NCBI GenBank assembly: GCA_963815295.1
Contig: CAWFFZ010000008.1
Coordinates: 1,798,001-1,862,000, forward strand
DNA: 64,000 bases
Direction: 5' to 3'
Source of the DNA: JACDHG01 sp963815295
Lineage (GTDB): Bacteria > Actinomycetota > Actinomycetes > Propionibacteriales > Nocardioidaceae
Shown: one piece after another, positions 18,294 through 27,169 of the stretch
How the letters are laid out: each line of letters starts with the position of its first letter
Numbering within the stretch: position 1 is the stretch's first letter
Program-made: the position numbers and the translations under genes
The notes under the pieces: model-generated
Database searches by the model: none
Seen by the model: the letters and a program-made list of their open reading frames with translations, nothing else
Told to the model about the DNA's origin: nothing

Positions 18294-18689
18294 TCAGTGA
18301 GCGTGCTCCCCGCGGTAGAACTCGAACACCCAACCGATGAGAGCGATGCTGCCAGCGCCGACGCCGATGATGAACAGCCACCATCCGAACACCACGCCGA
18401 GCACGCATACCGCCAGTGAGCAGGCGCACCACAGCGGCCACCAGGAGTATGGCGGGAAGAACCCGAGCTCGCCCGCACCGTCGACGACCTCGGCCTCCTT
18501 GCGGTCCTCGGGCCGCGGGTCCATCTTCTTGGCGTGGAACGCCAGGTAGAACGTCACCAACGCGGCCAGGCCAGTGGACATCACCAGCGCCGACGTACCC
18601 GTCGGATCCTCGCTCATGTACCAGTAGACCGGGGCGACGATCGCGAAGAAGGCCGCGTTGATCCCGAAGATCCAGGCTTCGATCTTCAC
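18294..18689 (-). CDS. ctaF: Cytochrome c oxidase subunit IV, actinobacterial type
   Basis: 131 residues with four predicted membrane helices, starting MKIEAWIFGINAAFF and ending in FEFYRGEHAH, the usual form of the actinobacterial aa3 subunit IV. The GTG start at 18689 overlaps the ctaD stop (GTGA), so ctaC-ctaD-ctaF form one coupled operon. It stabilises the oxidase part of the bcc-aa3 supercomplex. Confidence 0.93.
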   Translation of the reverse strand: MKIEAWIFGINAAFFAIVAPVYWYMSEDPTGTSALVMSTGLAALVTFYLAFHAKKMDPRPEDRKEAEVVDGAGELGFFPPYSWWPLWCACSLAVCVLGVVFGWWLFIIGVGAGSIALIGWVFEFYRGEHAH

Positions 18690-20476
18690 CGGTGGTCCCC
18701 CGTGTCAGAGTCAGGAGGCGAGTCTCGATTGGCCTCAAGCTGTTCCTGGAGATGGCCTTGGCGGCCTGTCATCTCCCCGGTGTCGGCGACCTCTCCCTCG
18801 ACGTTGAGCTGGCGGTTCTGCTCCAGCTCGAGCAATCCGACCTCGGGGTGATGGAGGTCGAAGGCCGGGCTCTCGGAGCGGATGCGGGGCAGCGAGACGA
18901 AGTTGTGGCGCGGTGGCGGGCACGACGTGGCCCACTCGAGCGACCGGCCCCAGCCCCACGGGTCGTCGACTTCGACCTTCGGGGATCGGCGCGACTGCCA
19001 CACGTTGTAGAGGAACGGCAGCGTCGAAGCGCCTAGCACGAACGCGCCGATCGACGAGACTTCGTTGAGGGTGGTGAATCCGTCGCCCGGTTTGTAGTCC
19101 GCATACCGGCGCGGGAAGCCCTCGATGCCCAGCCAATGCTGCACGAGGAACGTCGTGTGGAAGCCGACGAACAGCAGCCAGAAGTGGATCTTGCCGAGGC
19201 GCTCGTCGAGCATCCGACCCGTGATCTTCGGCCACCAGAAGTAGAAGCCTCCGAACATCGCGAAGACGACGGTGCCGAACACCACGTAGTGGAAGTGCGC
19301 CACCACGAAGTACGAGTCGGAGATATGGAAGTCGAGTGGCGGCGACGCCAGGATGACGCCGGTCAGTCCGCCGAACAGGAACGTGGTGAGGAATCCGATC
19401 GCCCAGAGCATGGGTGTATCCAGCGATACGGACCCGCCCCAGAGCGTGCCTATCCAGTTGAAGAACTTGACCCCAGTCGGGACAGCGATCAAGAACGTCA
19501 TGAACGAGAAGAACGGCAGGTTGACTACCCCGGTGACGAACATGTGGTGCGCCCACACAGCGACCGAGAGAGCCGCGATGCCGAGCGTCGCGCCGACAAG
19601 ACCGATGTAGCCGAAGATCGGCTTGCGGCTGAACACCGGAAGAATCTCGGTGATGATGCCGAAGAACGGCAGCGCGATGATGTAGACCTCAGGATGGCCG
19701 AAGAACCAGAACAAGTGCTGCCACAGGATCGGCCCTCCGTTGGCGGGATCGAAGATGTGGGCACCGAGCAACCGGTCGGCCTCCAGCGCGAGCAGCGCTC
19801 CGGCAAAGATCGGGAAAGCGATGAGCACGAGGAGCGACGTCACCAGGATGTTCCAGGTGAAGATCGGCATCCGGAACATCGTCATCCCAGGCGCGCGCAT
19901 GCAGAAGATCGTGGTCACGAAGTTGACGCCGCCGAGGATCGTGCCAAGACCCACCATCCACAGACCCATGACCCACAGGTCGCCACCGACACCAGGCGAG
20001 CGGATGGCGTCGGAGAGCGGCGTATAGCCGGTCCAGCCGAAGTCGGCGGCACCTCCGGGCACGAGGAACCCGGAGATGGTGATGAGGCCACCGAACAGGA
20101 ACAGCCAGTAGCTGAACATGTTGAGCCGCGGGAACGCCACATCAGGCGAGCCGATCTGCAGCGGCATGATGCAGTTCGCGAAACCGACGAACAGGGGGGT
20201 CGCGAACAGCAACAGCATGATCGTGCCGTGCATCGTGAAGAGCTGGTTGTAGACCTCGTCTCCGACGATCTGCTCACCAGGCCTGGCGAGCTCGGCCCGG
20301 ATCAACATGGCCATCAAGCCACCGATAAGGAAGAAGCCGAACGACGTGACGAGGTAGAGGTTGCCGATCACCTTGTGGTCGGTTGTGGTGATGTACTTGA
20401 CGATGAGCTGGCCCTTGGTGGGACGACGCGGGGTCAACCGAGGCGCGGCCGTCGTACGTGCTTGGATCGCGGTCAT
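18686..20476 (-). CDS. ctaD: Cytochrome c oxidase subunit I
   Basis: 596 residues with twelve membrane helices. The haem-copper ligands are visible: the first haem a His in YNQLFTMHGTIMLLL, the CuB site WQHLFWFFGHPEVYIIALP (with the His-Tyr pair in GHPEVY), VWAHHMFVTG and the haem a3/a ligands in VVAHFHYVVFGT. It reduces O2 to water. The C-terminal tail after about residue 520 is hydrophilic and acidic. The start overlaps the ctaC stop by four bases. This places ctaD inside the ctaC-ctaF operon, unlike M. tuberculosis, where ctaD is elsewhere. Confidence 0.97.
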   Translation of the reverse strand: MTAIQARTTAAPRLTPRRPTKGQLIVKYITTTDHKVIGNLYLVTSFGFFLIGGLMAMLIRAELARPGEQIVGDEVYNQLFTMHGTIMLLLFATPLFVGFANCIMPLQIGSPDVAFPRLNMFSYWLFLFGGLITISGFLVPGGAADFGWTGYTPLSDAIRSPGVGGDLWVMGLWMVGLGTILGGVNFVTTIFCMRAPGMTMFRMPIFTWNILVTSLLVLIAFPIFAGALLALEADRLLGAHIFDPANGGPILWQHLFWFFGHPEVYIIALPFFGIITEILPVFSRKPIFGYIGLVGATLGIAALSVAVWAHHMFVTGVVNLPFFSFMTFLIAVPTGVKFFNWIGTLWGGSVSLDTPMLWAIGFLTTFLFGGLTGVILASPPLDFHISDSYFVVAHFHYVVFGTVVFAMFGGFYFWWPKITGRMLDERLGKIHFWLLFVGFHTTFLVQHWLGIEGFPRRYADYKPGDGFTTLNEVSSIGAFVLGASTLPFLYNVWQSRRSPKVEVDDPWGWGRSLEWATSCPPPRHNFVSLPRIRSESPAFDLHHPEVGLLELEQNRQLNVEGEVADTGEMTGRQGHLQEQLEANRDSPPDSDTGDHR

Positions 20477-21351
20477 TCGGCAGCCTCCTGGGATTCCTCG
20501 TCGAGGCCGGTGACAGTCTCGGAGTTATTGCCGCCTCGCGGTGCGCCGATCTGTCCTGCGTCGGCCAGCTCCTGCAGGTGCTCCTCGAACTCGGCGCGGT
20601 CCTCGACGACGACCACCTTGAACAGCATCCGAGAGTGCTGATATCCGCACAGCTCGGCGCACCGGCCGACGAACGTGCCCTCCTTAGTGGGTGTCATCGA
20701 GAAGGACTGGTCAGTGCCAGGTATGACGTCGAGCTTGAAGTAGAACGACGGCACCCAGAACGAGTGGATGACATCTGGCGAGTGCAGGTCGAACGTCACT
20801 GTCTCGTCCTTGACGAGCCAGAGCTCGGGCTCGGCAGCCGGCGTGCCGAGGTCGTAGACGTCGTCGCCGTTGACCGCGGACTCGCCGAGATAGCTGAAGG
20901 TCCACGACCACTGCTGCGCGGTGACCTGCACCTGGTGGTCGGGGTTGTCCTCGTCTTCCAGGACCTTGTCCTGCGCCTCGACGGTGAAGAAGAACAGCAC
21001 CGCCACGACGATCACCGGAGCGACCGTGTAGAGCATCTCGATCGGGAGGTTGTAGCGCACCTGCACGGGAAGATCGTCGGCGGAACGACGGCGGTAGCGA
21101 ACGGCAGCCCAGCCGATCAGACCCCACGTAAAGACACCAATGATTCCTGCGGCGATCCAAGAGCCGATCCATAGGTCGTGGATGTAGGGAGCACGGTCAC
21201 TCGCGCCTTCCGGAAGCCCGAGCCGTTTCCACTCATCCGTGGTCTCCTCGGCGCAGCCCGTCAAGAGCAGCAGCAGCGACAGACCGACTGCCGATGCCGC
21301 CACCCGGCGCAGTGGACGCCGGCTGGCACGCTCGGTGAGAAGTGGACTCAC
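20473..21351 (-). CDS. ctaC: Cytochrome c oxidase subunit II (CuA), lipoprotein
   Basis: I chose the GTG at 21351 (292 aa) because it gives a normal lipoprotein signal ending LLLLLTGC (Cys33). An upstream start at 21402 only adds unlikely residues. Two membrane helices follow, then the cupredoxin domain with the CuA site: His in PDVIHSFWVPSF, GRCAELCGYQHSRM with two Cys, His and Met ligands. It receives electrons from QcrC. It is the first gene of the minus-strand ctaC-ctaD-ctaF operon. The 215 bp between this start and the terminator at 21593 hold no gene; two short CACCTAAG/TACCTAAG-like strings are the only pattern I saw. Confidence 0.95.
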   Translation of the reverse strand: MSPLLTERASRRPLRRVAASAVGLSLLLLLTGCAEETTDEWKRLGLPEGASDRAPYIHDLWIGSWIAAGIIGVFTWGLIGWAAVRYRRRSADDLPVQVRYNLPIEMLYTVAPVIVVAVLFFFTVEAQDKVLEDEDNPDHQVQVTAQQWSWTFSYLGESAVNGDDVYDLGTPAAEPELWLVKDETVTFDLHSPDVIHSFWVPSFYFKLDVIPGTDQSFSMTPTKEGTFVGRCAELCGYQHSRMLFKVVVVEDRAEFEEHLQELADAGQIGAPRGGNNSETVTGLDEESQEAAE

Positions 21352-21566
21352 GGGGCGCCTTTCGTCGGTGGTGGTAACCGCGGACGATGTACAGCAGCAC
21401 ACTACTGGAACCGCCCCCGGCTGGGACGGTGGGATAGGTACCTAAGGTCCTGGTGTGTCGGCCACCGCGAACGCGCCACGGCACTGCCCCGCAGGCATGG
21501 ACAAGTCACCTAAGACAAGCGTGTCGCTGCCCGGCGTCGAACGCCGAATGTTCTTGAATTAGATGG

Positions 21567-21593
21567 GCCCCGCGAAGTATGAGTTCGCGGGGC
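21567..21593 (-). terminator. Hairpin terminator after the PfkB-kinase gene
   Basis: GCCCCGCGAA (21567-21576) and TTCGCGGGGC (21584-21593) are perfect ten-base arms around a seven-base loop. It lies 14 bp after the kinase stop codon on the minus strand. Stable GC-rich stem, no clear U-run on that strand. Confidence 0.8.
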
Positions 21594-21607
21594 TTTGAGT
21601 GCCCGAA

Positions 21608-22585
21608 TTAGGCCAGCAGCCAGCCGGCGATGTCTGCGGCCGCCTCTTCGCCGTACCCTCCGCTGAACCGCGTGCAGAACTCCTGAGCGGAGAACGAGTA
21701 CTCCTGGGTCCCCACCCGTTCGACGACGTACGCCGCCAGGACGCATCCCGTCTGCGCGGCCCGCTCGGCCGACAGTCCCGCAGCAATGGCTGCGAGGAAC
21801 CCCGCCCGAAACGCGTCACCCACGCCGGTCGGCTCGACGGCCTTCACGCCGTCGACGGCCTCCACGGTCCACGGCTCCTCGTTGAGGCGCTCGACGCGCA
21901 CTCCGGCTTTGCCCAGGGTCATCACGCGCGTGCCGACGCGCTTGAGCAGGTCGGCGCCCGTCCAGCCGGTCTTCTGCTCGATGAGGGCCGCTTCGTACTC
22001 GTTGGAGAACAGGTATTCGGCCCCGTCGATCAGCCGCCGGATCATCTCCCCGTCGGACCAGGCGAGCTGTTGCGACGGGTCGGCGACGAAGGAGTAGCCA
22101 CGCTCGCGGCACTCCTGGGTATGCCGCACCATCGCCTCCGGGTCGTTGGGCGAGACCACGACGAGGTCGAGACTGCCGACGCGGGTGGCCACGGGTGCCA
22201 GCTCGATTTCGCGGGCCTCGCTCATGGCGCCGGCGTAGAACGACGCGATCTGGGCATGGGACTGGTCATTCGTGCAGATGAACCGGGCCGTGTGGCGCGT
22301 CTGCGAGTAGTGCAGCGACTCGCAGTCGACGCCGTGGCGCTCGAGCCAGGACCGGTAGTCGGCGAAGTCCTCGCCCACGGCCGCCACGAGGACCGGCCGC
22401 GACCCGAGCGCAGCCAGCCCGAAGGCGATGTTCGCCGCGCAACCGCCGCGGCGCACGTCGAGATCGTCGACGAGAAACGACAGCGCGATCTTGTCGAGCT
22501 GGTCGACCACGAGCGAGTCGGCGAACAGGCCGGGAAAGGACATCAGGTGGTCGGTCGCAACCGATCCGGTGACAGCAATGGGCAC
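21608..22585 (-). CDS. adoK: PfkB-family sugar/nucleoside kinase, adenosine kinase type
   Basis: 325 residues from a GTG at 22585. PfkB signatures: GGCAANIAFGLA near residue 47, the VSPNDPEAM segment, and PTGVGDAFRAGF near 256-267 with the catalytic Asp. The same gene next to ctaC in M. tuberculosis (Rv2202c) encodes adenosine kinase, so phosphorylation of adenosine to AMP is the most likely activity. Position and length fit. Other PfkB substrates (ribose, fructose) cannot be excluded from sequence alone. It is followed by a clear terminator. Confidence 0.85.
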   Translation of the reverse strand: MPIAVTGSVATDHLMSFPGLFADSLVVDQLDKIALSFLVDDLDVRRGGCAANIAFGLAALGSRPVLVAAVGEDFADYRSWLERHGVDCESLHYSQTRHTARFICTNDQSHAQIASFYAGAMSEAREIELAPVATRVGSLDLVVVSPNDPEAMVRHTQECRERGYSFVADPSQQLAWSDGEMIRRLIDGAEYLFSNEYEAALIEQKTGWTGADLLKRVGTRVMTLGKAGVRVERLNEEPWTVEAVDGVKAVEPTGVGDAFRAGFLAAIAAGLSAERAAQTGCVLAAYVVERVGTQEYSFSAQEFCTRFSGGYGEEAAADIAGWLLA

Positions 22586-22681
22586 GTCGGCAAAGACTAC
22601 GCCCCACCCCGCAACAGCGGGACGGGGCGTAAGTCGTCGCCAGTGGTCAGGCGGCGCGCGTGCTGGCCGCCCGACGGTTAC

Positions 22682-23056
22682 TCAGTGGAACGAGTCGCCG
22701 CAGGCGCAGGAGCCGCCGGCATTGGGGTTGTCGATGGTAAATCCCTGCTTCTCGATGGTGTCGACGAAGTCGATCGTCGCGCCGCCGAGGTAAGGGACGC
22801 TCATCCGGTCGACGACGACGTTGACGCCGCCGAACTCGTGGATGGTGTCGCCGTCGAGGTTGCGCTCGTCGAAGAACAGCTGGTAGCGCAGCCCTGAGCA
22901 GCCACCAGGCTGCACTGACACGCGAAGCTGCAGGTCGTCGCGGCCCTCCTGGTCGAGCAACGCCTTCACCTTCACGGCCGCTTTGTCGGTCAAGAGGACT
23001 CCGGCGGCCGTGGTCGACTCAGTCGTCGCCGTCGTGGTCTCTTCTTGAACGGTCAT
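22682..23056 (-). CDS. erpA: A-type iron-sulfur cluster carrier/insertion protein
   Basis: 124 residues of the HesB/IscA/ErpA family. The three cluster-binding cysteines are present in GGCSGLRYQLF and in the C-terminal SCACGDSFH. The first 20 residues are Thr/Glu-rich and unstructured. The ATG at 23056 has GGAG eight bases upstream. It delivers Fe-S clusters to target proteins; the bc1 Rieske protein and LipA encoded in this window are examples of clients. Equivalent to Rv2204c by position. Symbol is by family, the exact subtype (ErpA or IscA) is uncertain. Confidence 0.9.
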   Translation of the reverse strand: MTVQEETTTATTESTTAAGVLLTDKAAVKVKALLDQEGRDDLQLRVSVQPGGCSGLRYQLFFDERNLDGDTIHEFGGVNVVVDRMSVPYLGGATIDFVDTIEKQGFTIDNPNAGGSCACGDSFH

Positions 23057-23229
23057 ATCGCATGCTCCATACGTTGTCGGTACGCCGGTGCGGCGCTCTC
23101 AGATCGGTCAAAGCCCTGGTAGAACCTCAACCGCGTCGATCCGCCGGTCATTCCCATGGTGACACACGACCCCCACCGATCGTTAGCGCAACCCACAGAG
23201 TGGTTGTCTGCCACGTCGATCTCGGCAGG

Positions 23230-24321
23230 TCAGCGTGACCAGGTGCGGGCAACTCTCTCGGCCAGCACGGCGAGGCTCTCGGCCGGCTCAGCGTATGACG
23301 CCTCCTCGCCGACCAGGTCGACCATCGCGTAGGCGGACTCGATCCCGAGCGCCCGCATCTCCCGCGCACCCACCAGCACCTGGCCGGCGAGCGCGATGCA
23401 CGGGCGGATCGCCTCGCTCGCGATCCGCGCGACGCCGTACGGCACCTTGCCCGACCGTGACGAGAAGTCGAAAGCCCCCTCGCCGGTGACGACAAGCTCG
23501 CTATCGGAGGCGAGGCCGACCAGCCCGACGGCGTCGGCCACGACGCCGACTCCTCCGACGCGGCTTCCCCCGAGGGCCAGCAGGCTGAACCCGAGCCCGC
23601 CCGCAGCACCCGCCCCGGGCTTGTCGGCGAGCCGCCGGTCGACTGCATCGGCCAGTCGCTGCAGCTGCGCGTCAACATGCTGCAACCTGTCGTCGGCGAC
23701 ACCCTTCTGCCCTCCGTAGACGTTGGTCGCACCGCGCAGTCCGAGCATCGGGTTGTCGACGTCGGAGGCGATGACGATCTCGACGTCGGAGACGCGCTCC
23801 AGCGCTGGTGCCAACGACACCGCGGTGAGCAGCTCAAGGGCATGTGGGCCACCGACGAGGGCCTCGTGCGGTTCGGCGGTGGCGCCGAGGGCGGCAAGCA
23901 GTCCGGCGCCGCCGTCATTCGTGCCAGAGCCACCGAGTCCCACCACGACGCGGCGAGCGCCCTCGTCGACGGCTGCTCCGACCATCTGCCCGACGCCGTA
24001 CGTCGTCGCACGTTCGGGGTCGTGGCGATCGGACATGTGTAGCCCGCAGGCCTGTGCCGACTCGACATACCCGGTGTCCTCGACCATCAAGACGGCCGTG
24101 GGTGTCTCGTCGCCGTAGAGGTCGAGCACGGGCACGGACAAGAGCTCGCCGCCGAGCGACGTATGCAGCACGTCGACAAAGCCGGGCCCACCATCGGACA
24201 TCGGCGCCAGCACGACCTCGTCATCAGGGGCGCGGCGGTGCCAGCCGTGAGCCATGGCCTCGGCCGCCTCGACTGCGGTCAGCGTGTTGCCGAATGAGTC
24301 AGGGGCGAAGAGCACACGCAT
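23230..24321 (-). CDS. Glycerate kinase
   Basis: 363 residues from the ATG at 24321, which begins directly with MRVLFAPDSFGNTLTA, the usual start of this family; an in-frame ATG lies nine bases further up. Conserved segments are MSDGGPGFVD, GLGGSGTNDGGAGLLAALG, GAAGGLGFSLLALGG and VVTGEGAFDFSSRSGKVPYGVA. It phosphorylates D-glycerate for entry into glycolysis (glxK/garK type). It matches Rv2205c in position, and is divergent from the VanW gene. Confidence 0.9.
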   Translation of the reverse strand: MRVLFAPDSFGNTLTAVEAAEAMAHGWHRRAPDDEVVLAPMSDGGPGFVDVLHTSLGGELLSVPVLDLYGDETPTAVLMVEDTGYVESAQACGLHMSDRHDPERATTYGVGQMVGAAVDEGARRVVVGLGGSGTNDGGAGLLAALGATAEPHEALVGGPHALELLTAVSLAPALERVSDVEIVIASDVDNPMLGLRGATNVYGGQKGVADDRLQHVDAQLQRLADAVDRRLADKPGAGAAGGLGFSLLALGGSRVGGVGVVADAVGLVGLASDSELVVTGEGAFDFSSRSGKVPYGVARIASEAIRPCIALAGQVLVGAREMRALGIESAYAMVDLVGEEASYAEPAESLAVLAERVARTWSR

Positions 24322-24442
24322 GCCGCCCATGCTGTCAAGCCACCAGCGTCGGCTTCTCGCCACCCCGCTCCTTGGGTAACCACTTAGGCTTGGGTGGACG
24401 CGCTGGTCGGGAGATGCCAGCGGTGGGGAGGGTGCGAATCAC

Positions 24443-26215
24443 GTGGCAGACATCATCGACGCGTCCAACGGTCGCGACCAGCAGTCGTCATCGGGTGCCG
24501 CACCTCGCAGATCGCGCACCTGGCTGTGGTGGATCGTCGGTGCCGTGGCGACGATCCTCGTCGGGTTGTACGTCGCCGGCTGGTTCTTCACCGGTAACCG
24601 TGTACCCAACGGCACCACGGTCGCTGGCATCGACATCGGCGGCATGCGCACCGAGGCAGCCCGCGACCGGCTCGAGACCGGCCTTGCCGATGACGCTGCC
24701 GCGAGCGTGCGGTTCCGCCATGACGGCGAGACCTACCTGCTCGAGCCCGCCGAGAGCGGACTCAGCGCCGACGTCGAGGAGACCCTCCTCGAAGCGGGTG
24801 GTGGCCGATCCTGGAACCCCGTGCGGATGGTCGACCTGCTGTTCGGTTCGGGCAACGACGTGAAGCTGATCGCAGCCGTCGACAGCGACGCCCTCGCGGC
24901 AGCCATCGGCGAGATCTCAGCCGAGGTGGAGGGGGAACCAGTTGAGCCGAAGGTCTCGTTCACGCCGGCCGGCAAGCCGCAGCTAGTCGAGCCGGAGGTC
25001 GGCGTCGAGGTCGACGAGGAGACGGCGGCGGAGCTCGCCGCCGACCGCTATCTCCAGTCGCAGACCCCGATCCGCCTGCCCGTGAGCACGACCGACCCGA
25101 GCCTCACGCCGGCCGAGTTCGCCGACGCGCGGCGCGAGGTGATCGAGCCCGCGGTGTCAGCACCTATCACCCTTCGGCTGCCTGACCGCTCCGTGAGCCT
25201 GCCAGTGCGCACCTACGCCCCTGCGCTCACCATGCAGCCCAAGGCCGGCCAGCTGGAGGTGTCCATCGACGTCGACGTGCTCGAGGAACGGCTCGGCCCG
25301 ATCAGCAAACAGCTCGCGGCTCGTCCGCGGCCTGCTCGGGTGGTCCTGCGGGGGACAACGCCGGTCGTCATACCCGACCGGAGAGGTGTGGCGCTCGAAG
25401 CGCAGGAGGTGGCCGATGCGATCCTCCCCGTGCTCACGAAGTCGGGTGAGGCGCGGTCTGCAGCGGTGGGGACGGCGATCGCGCGCGCCGAGTTCACCAC
25501 CCGGGACGCGCGCGCTCTGGGGATCCGCGAGCAGGTCAGCGAGTTCGTCACCTACTTCCCCTACGCGGAGTATCGCAACATCAACCAGAGCAGGGCAGCG
25601 GAGCTGATCGACGGCACCGTGATCCGGCCGGGCCAGACGTTCTCCTTCAACGGCACCGTGGGAGAGCGCACCGAGGCCAACGGGTTCGTCAAGGGCTTCA
25701 TCATCTCCAACGGCGTCTTCGCCGAGGAGCTCGGCGGCGGTGTCTCCCAGGTCGTCACGACGACCTACAACGCCGCCTTCTTCGCCGGCATGGACGACGT
25801 CGAGCACAAGCCGCACAGCTTCTACATCGACCGCTACCCGCTCGGCCGGGAGGCAACGGTGGCGTGGCCGTCGGTCGACCTCAAGTTCAGGAACAGCACT
25901 CCGCATGGCGTGCTGATCAATGCGTACGTCGTGCCGTCATCGACGGTGTCGTCGGGCGAGATGCACGTCGAGATGTACAGCACGAAGTATTGGGACATCA
26001 CGGCTGGAGTGTCCGAGCGCTACAACTTCACCAGTCACAACACGCGCTACGACTCCAGCGACAGGTGCGTCGACAACGTCGGTTACGGCGGGTTCGAGGT
26101 CGATGTCTACCGCTCCTTCCGCCGGGCGGGGTCTGACGAGTTGGTCAGGCGGGAGTCCGACCACGTGGTCTACACCCCGTCCGACACCGTGATCTGCTCC
26201 GCTCCCCCGCGCTGA
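24443..26215 (+). CDS. VanW-family exported protein with peptidoglycan-binding-like domains
   Basis: 590 residues from a GTG at 24443. A cytoplasmic basic stretch and one membrane helix (about 27-50) lead to an extracytoplasmic part. Residues about 60-330 carry repeats resembling the PG_binding_4 (YoaR-like) domain. Residues about 355-500 are the VanW domain with RPGQTFSFNGTVGERT, GGGVSQVVTTTYNAAFFAGM and HKPHSFYIDRYPLGREATV. The last 90 residues are Tyr/Thr-rich with a cysteine pair. VanW proteins occur in vancomycin-resistance clusters and widely in Gram-positive cell walls, but their enzymatic role is not settled. Confidence 0.9.
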   Translation: MADIIDASNGRDQQSSSGAAPRRSRTWLWWIVGAVATILVGLYVAGWFFTGNRVPNGTTVAGIDIGGMRTEAARDRLETGLADDAAASVRFRHDGETYLLEPAESGLSADVEETLLEAGGGRSWNPVRMVDLLFGSGNDVKLIAAVDSDALAAAIGEISAEVEGEPVEPKVSFTPAGKPQLVEPEVGVEVDEETAAELAADRYLQSQTPIRLPVSTTDPSLTPAEFADARREVIEPAVSAPITLRLPDRSVSLPVRTYAPALTMQPKAGQLEVSIDVDVLEERLGPISKQLAARPRPARVVLRGTTPVVIPDRRGVALEAQEVADAILPVLTKSGEARSAAVGTAIARAEFTTRDARALGIREQVSEFVTYFPYAEYRNINQSRAAELIDGTVIRPGQTFSFNGTVGERTEANGFVKGFIISNGVFAEELGGGVSQVVTTTYNAAFFAGMDDVEHKPHSFYIDRYPLGREATVAWPSVDLKFRNSTPHGVLINAYVVPSSTVSSGEMHVEMYSTKYWDITAGVSERYNFTSHNTRYDSSDRCVDNVGYGGFEVDVYRSFRRAGSDELVRRESDHVVYTPSDTVICSAPPR

Positions 26216-26283
26216 CACTTGGCGGTGGCAAGCCGGCTGAGCCAGCAAGCGAGTTCCGCGGGCCGGGCATTAGGGTCGGCCGG

Positions 26284-27165
26284 ATGAAGATCCGCGCGAT
26301 GACCCACGACGACGTACCGGCCGTCGAACGGATCACTGACGCGGCCTTTCACGATCTCGATGTCCGCACCAATCCTGCCGACTGGCCAGAGCCCGAGCCC
26401 CGGTCACCGGAGCGAGCCGTGCTCTGGCTGACCAGGCTGCGACATCTCGTCACGCACGACGCCCCCGGCTGCTGGGTCGCGGAGGACGAGACCGGTGAAG
26501 TCATCGGTGGGGTCGCTGCCTTGCAGCGCGAAGGCTTGTGGGGCTTGTCGACGTATGCCGTCCGGCCAGGTCTGCAGGCGCGAGGCGTCGGGAAGGCACT
26601 CCTCGATGCGGCTCTCGGCTATGGACCCAGGGATGCCTTGGGAATTATCTGCTCCTCGCACGACCCGCGTGCAGTTCGGCGGTACCGTCTCGCCGGATTC
26701 GACCTACACCCGACGATGCTCATGTTCGGCAAGGTGAACCGCGCTGCCTTACCTCGCCCGACGGGCGTGCGAGACGGAGGTGTCGAGGACATCCCGCTGC
26801 TCGACGAGATCGACCGGGCGACGAGAGGTGCAGGCCATGGTGTCGACCACGAAGTGATGGTCGAGCAGTACCCGCTCGTGATCGCGGACCAGGCAGGGCG
26901 TCGCGGCTATACGTACCTGTACACGACCGGCGCGCCCTACCTCCTGGCTGCCACCGATCCCGCCAGCGCCGAGACGCTCCTGTGGGCCGCTCTCGCCACG
27001 ACCGATCCCACTGAAGAGGTCGACTTCGGTCACCTGACCAGCCAGCACGGATGGGCGATCGACATCGGTTTGCAGGTCGGCCTCGATCTCCACAGCCGCG
27101 GGTACCTCGGGCTCCGGTCCATGGATCCGGTGCCGACGTACATCCCGTCGGGGCACTTCCTGTGA
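26284..27165 (+). CDS. Two-part GNAT acetyltransferase
   Basis: 293 residues. The N-terminal half is a GNAT domain with the acetyl-CoA loop VRPGLQARGVGKALLDAAL (about 93-111) and the SSHDPRAVRRYRLAGFDL strand-helix. The C-terminal half (about 155-293) is a second, degenerate GNAT-like domain (VDFGHLTSQHGWAID, LHSRGYLGLRSMD). This doubled form is common in actinobacteria. The substrate is unknown. The next GNAT gene starts four bases after the stop, so they form an operon. Confidence 0.88.
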   Translation: MKIRAMTHDDVPAVERITDAAFHDLDVRTNPADWPEPEPRSPERAVLWLTRLRHLVTHDAPGCWVAEDETGEVIGGVAALQREGLWGLSTYAVRPGLQARGVGKALLDAALGYGPRDALGIICSSHDPRAVRRYRLAGFDLHPTMLMFGKVNRAALPRPTGVRDGGVEDIPLLDEIDRATRGAGHGVDHEVMVEQYPLVIADQAGRRGYTYLYTTGAPYLLAATDPASAETLLWAALATTDPTEEVDFGHLTSQHGWAIDIGLQVGLDLHSRGYLGLRSMDPVPTYIPSGHFL

Positions 27166-27169
27166 GGCA

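Noticed and set aside
19136..20641. 501-residue open frame on the plus strand opposite ctaD/ctaC
   Set aside because: Low-complexity Arg/Asp/Glu/Gln/His composition typical of an antisense shadow in high-GC DNA; ctaD on the other strand is unambiguous.
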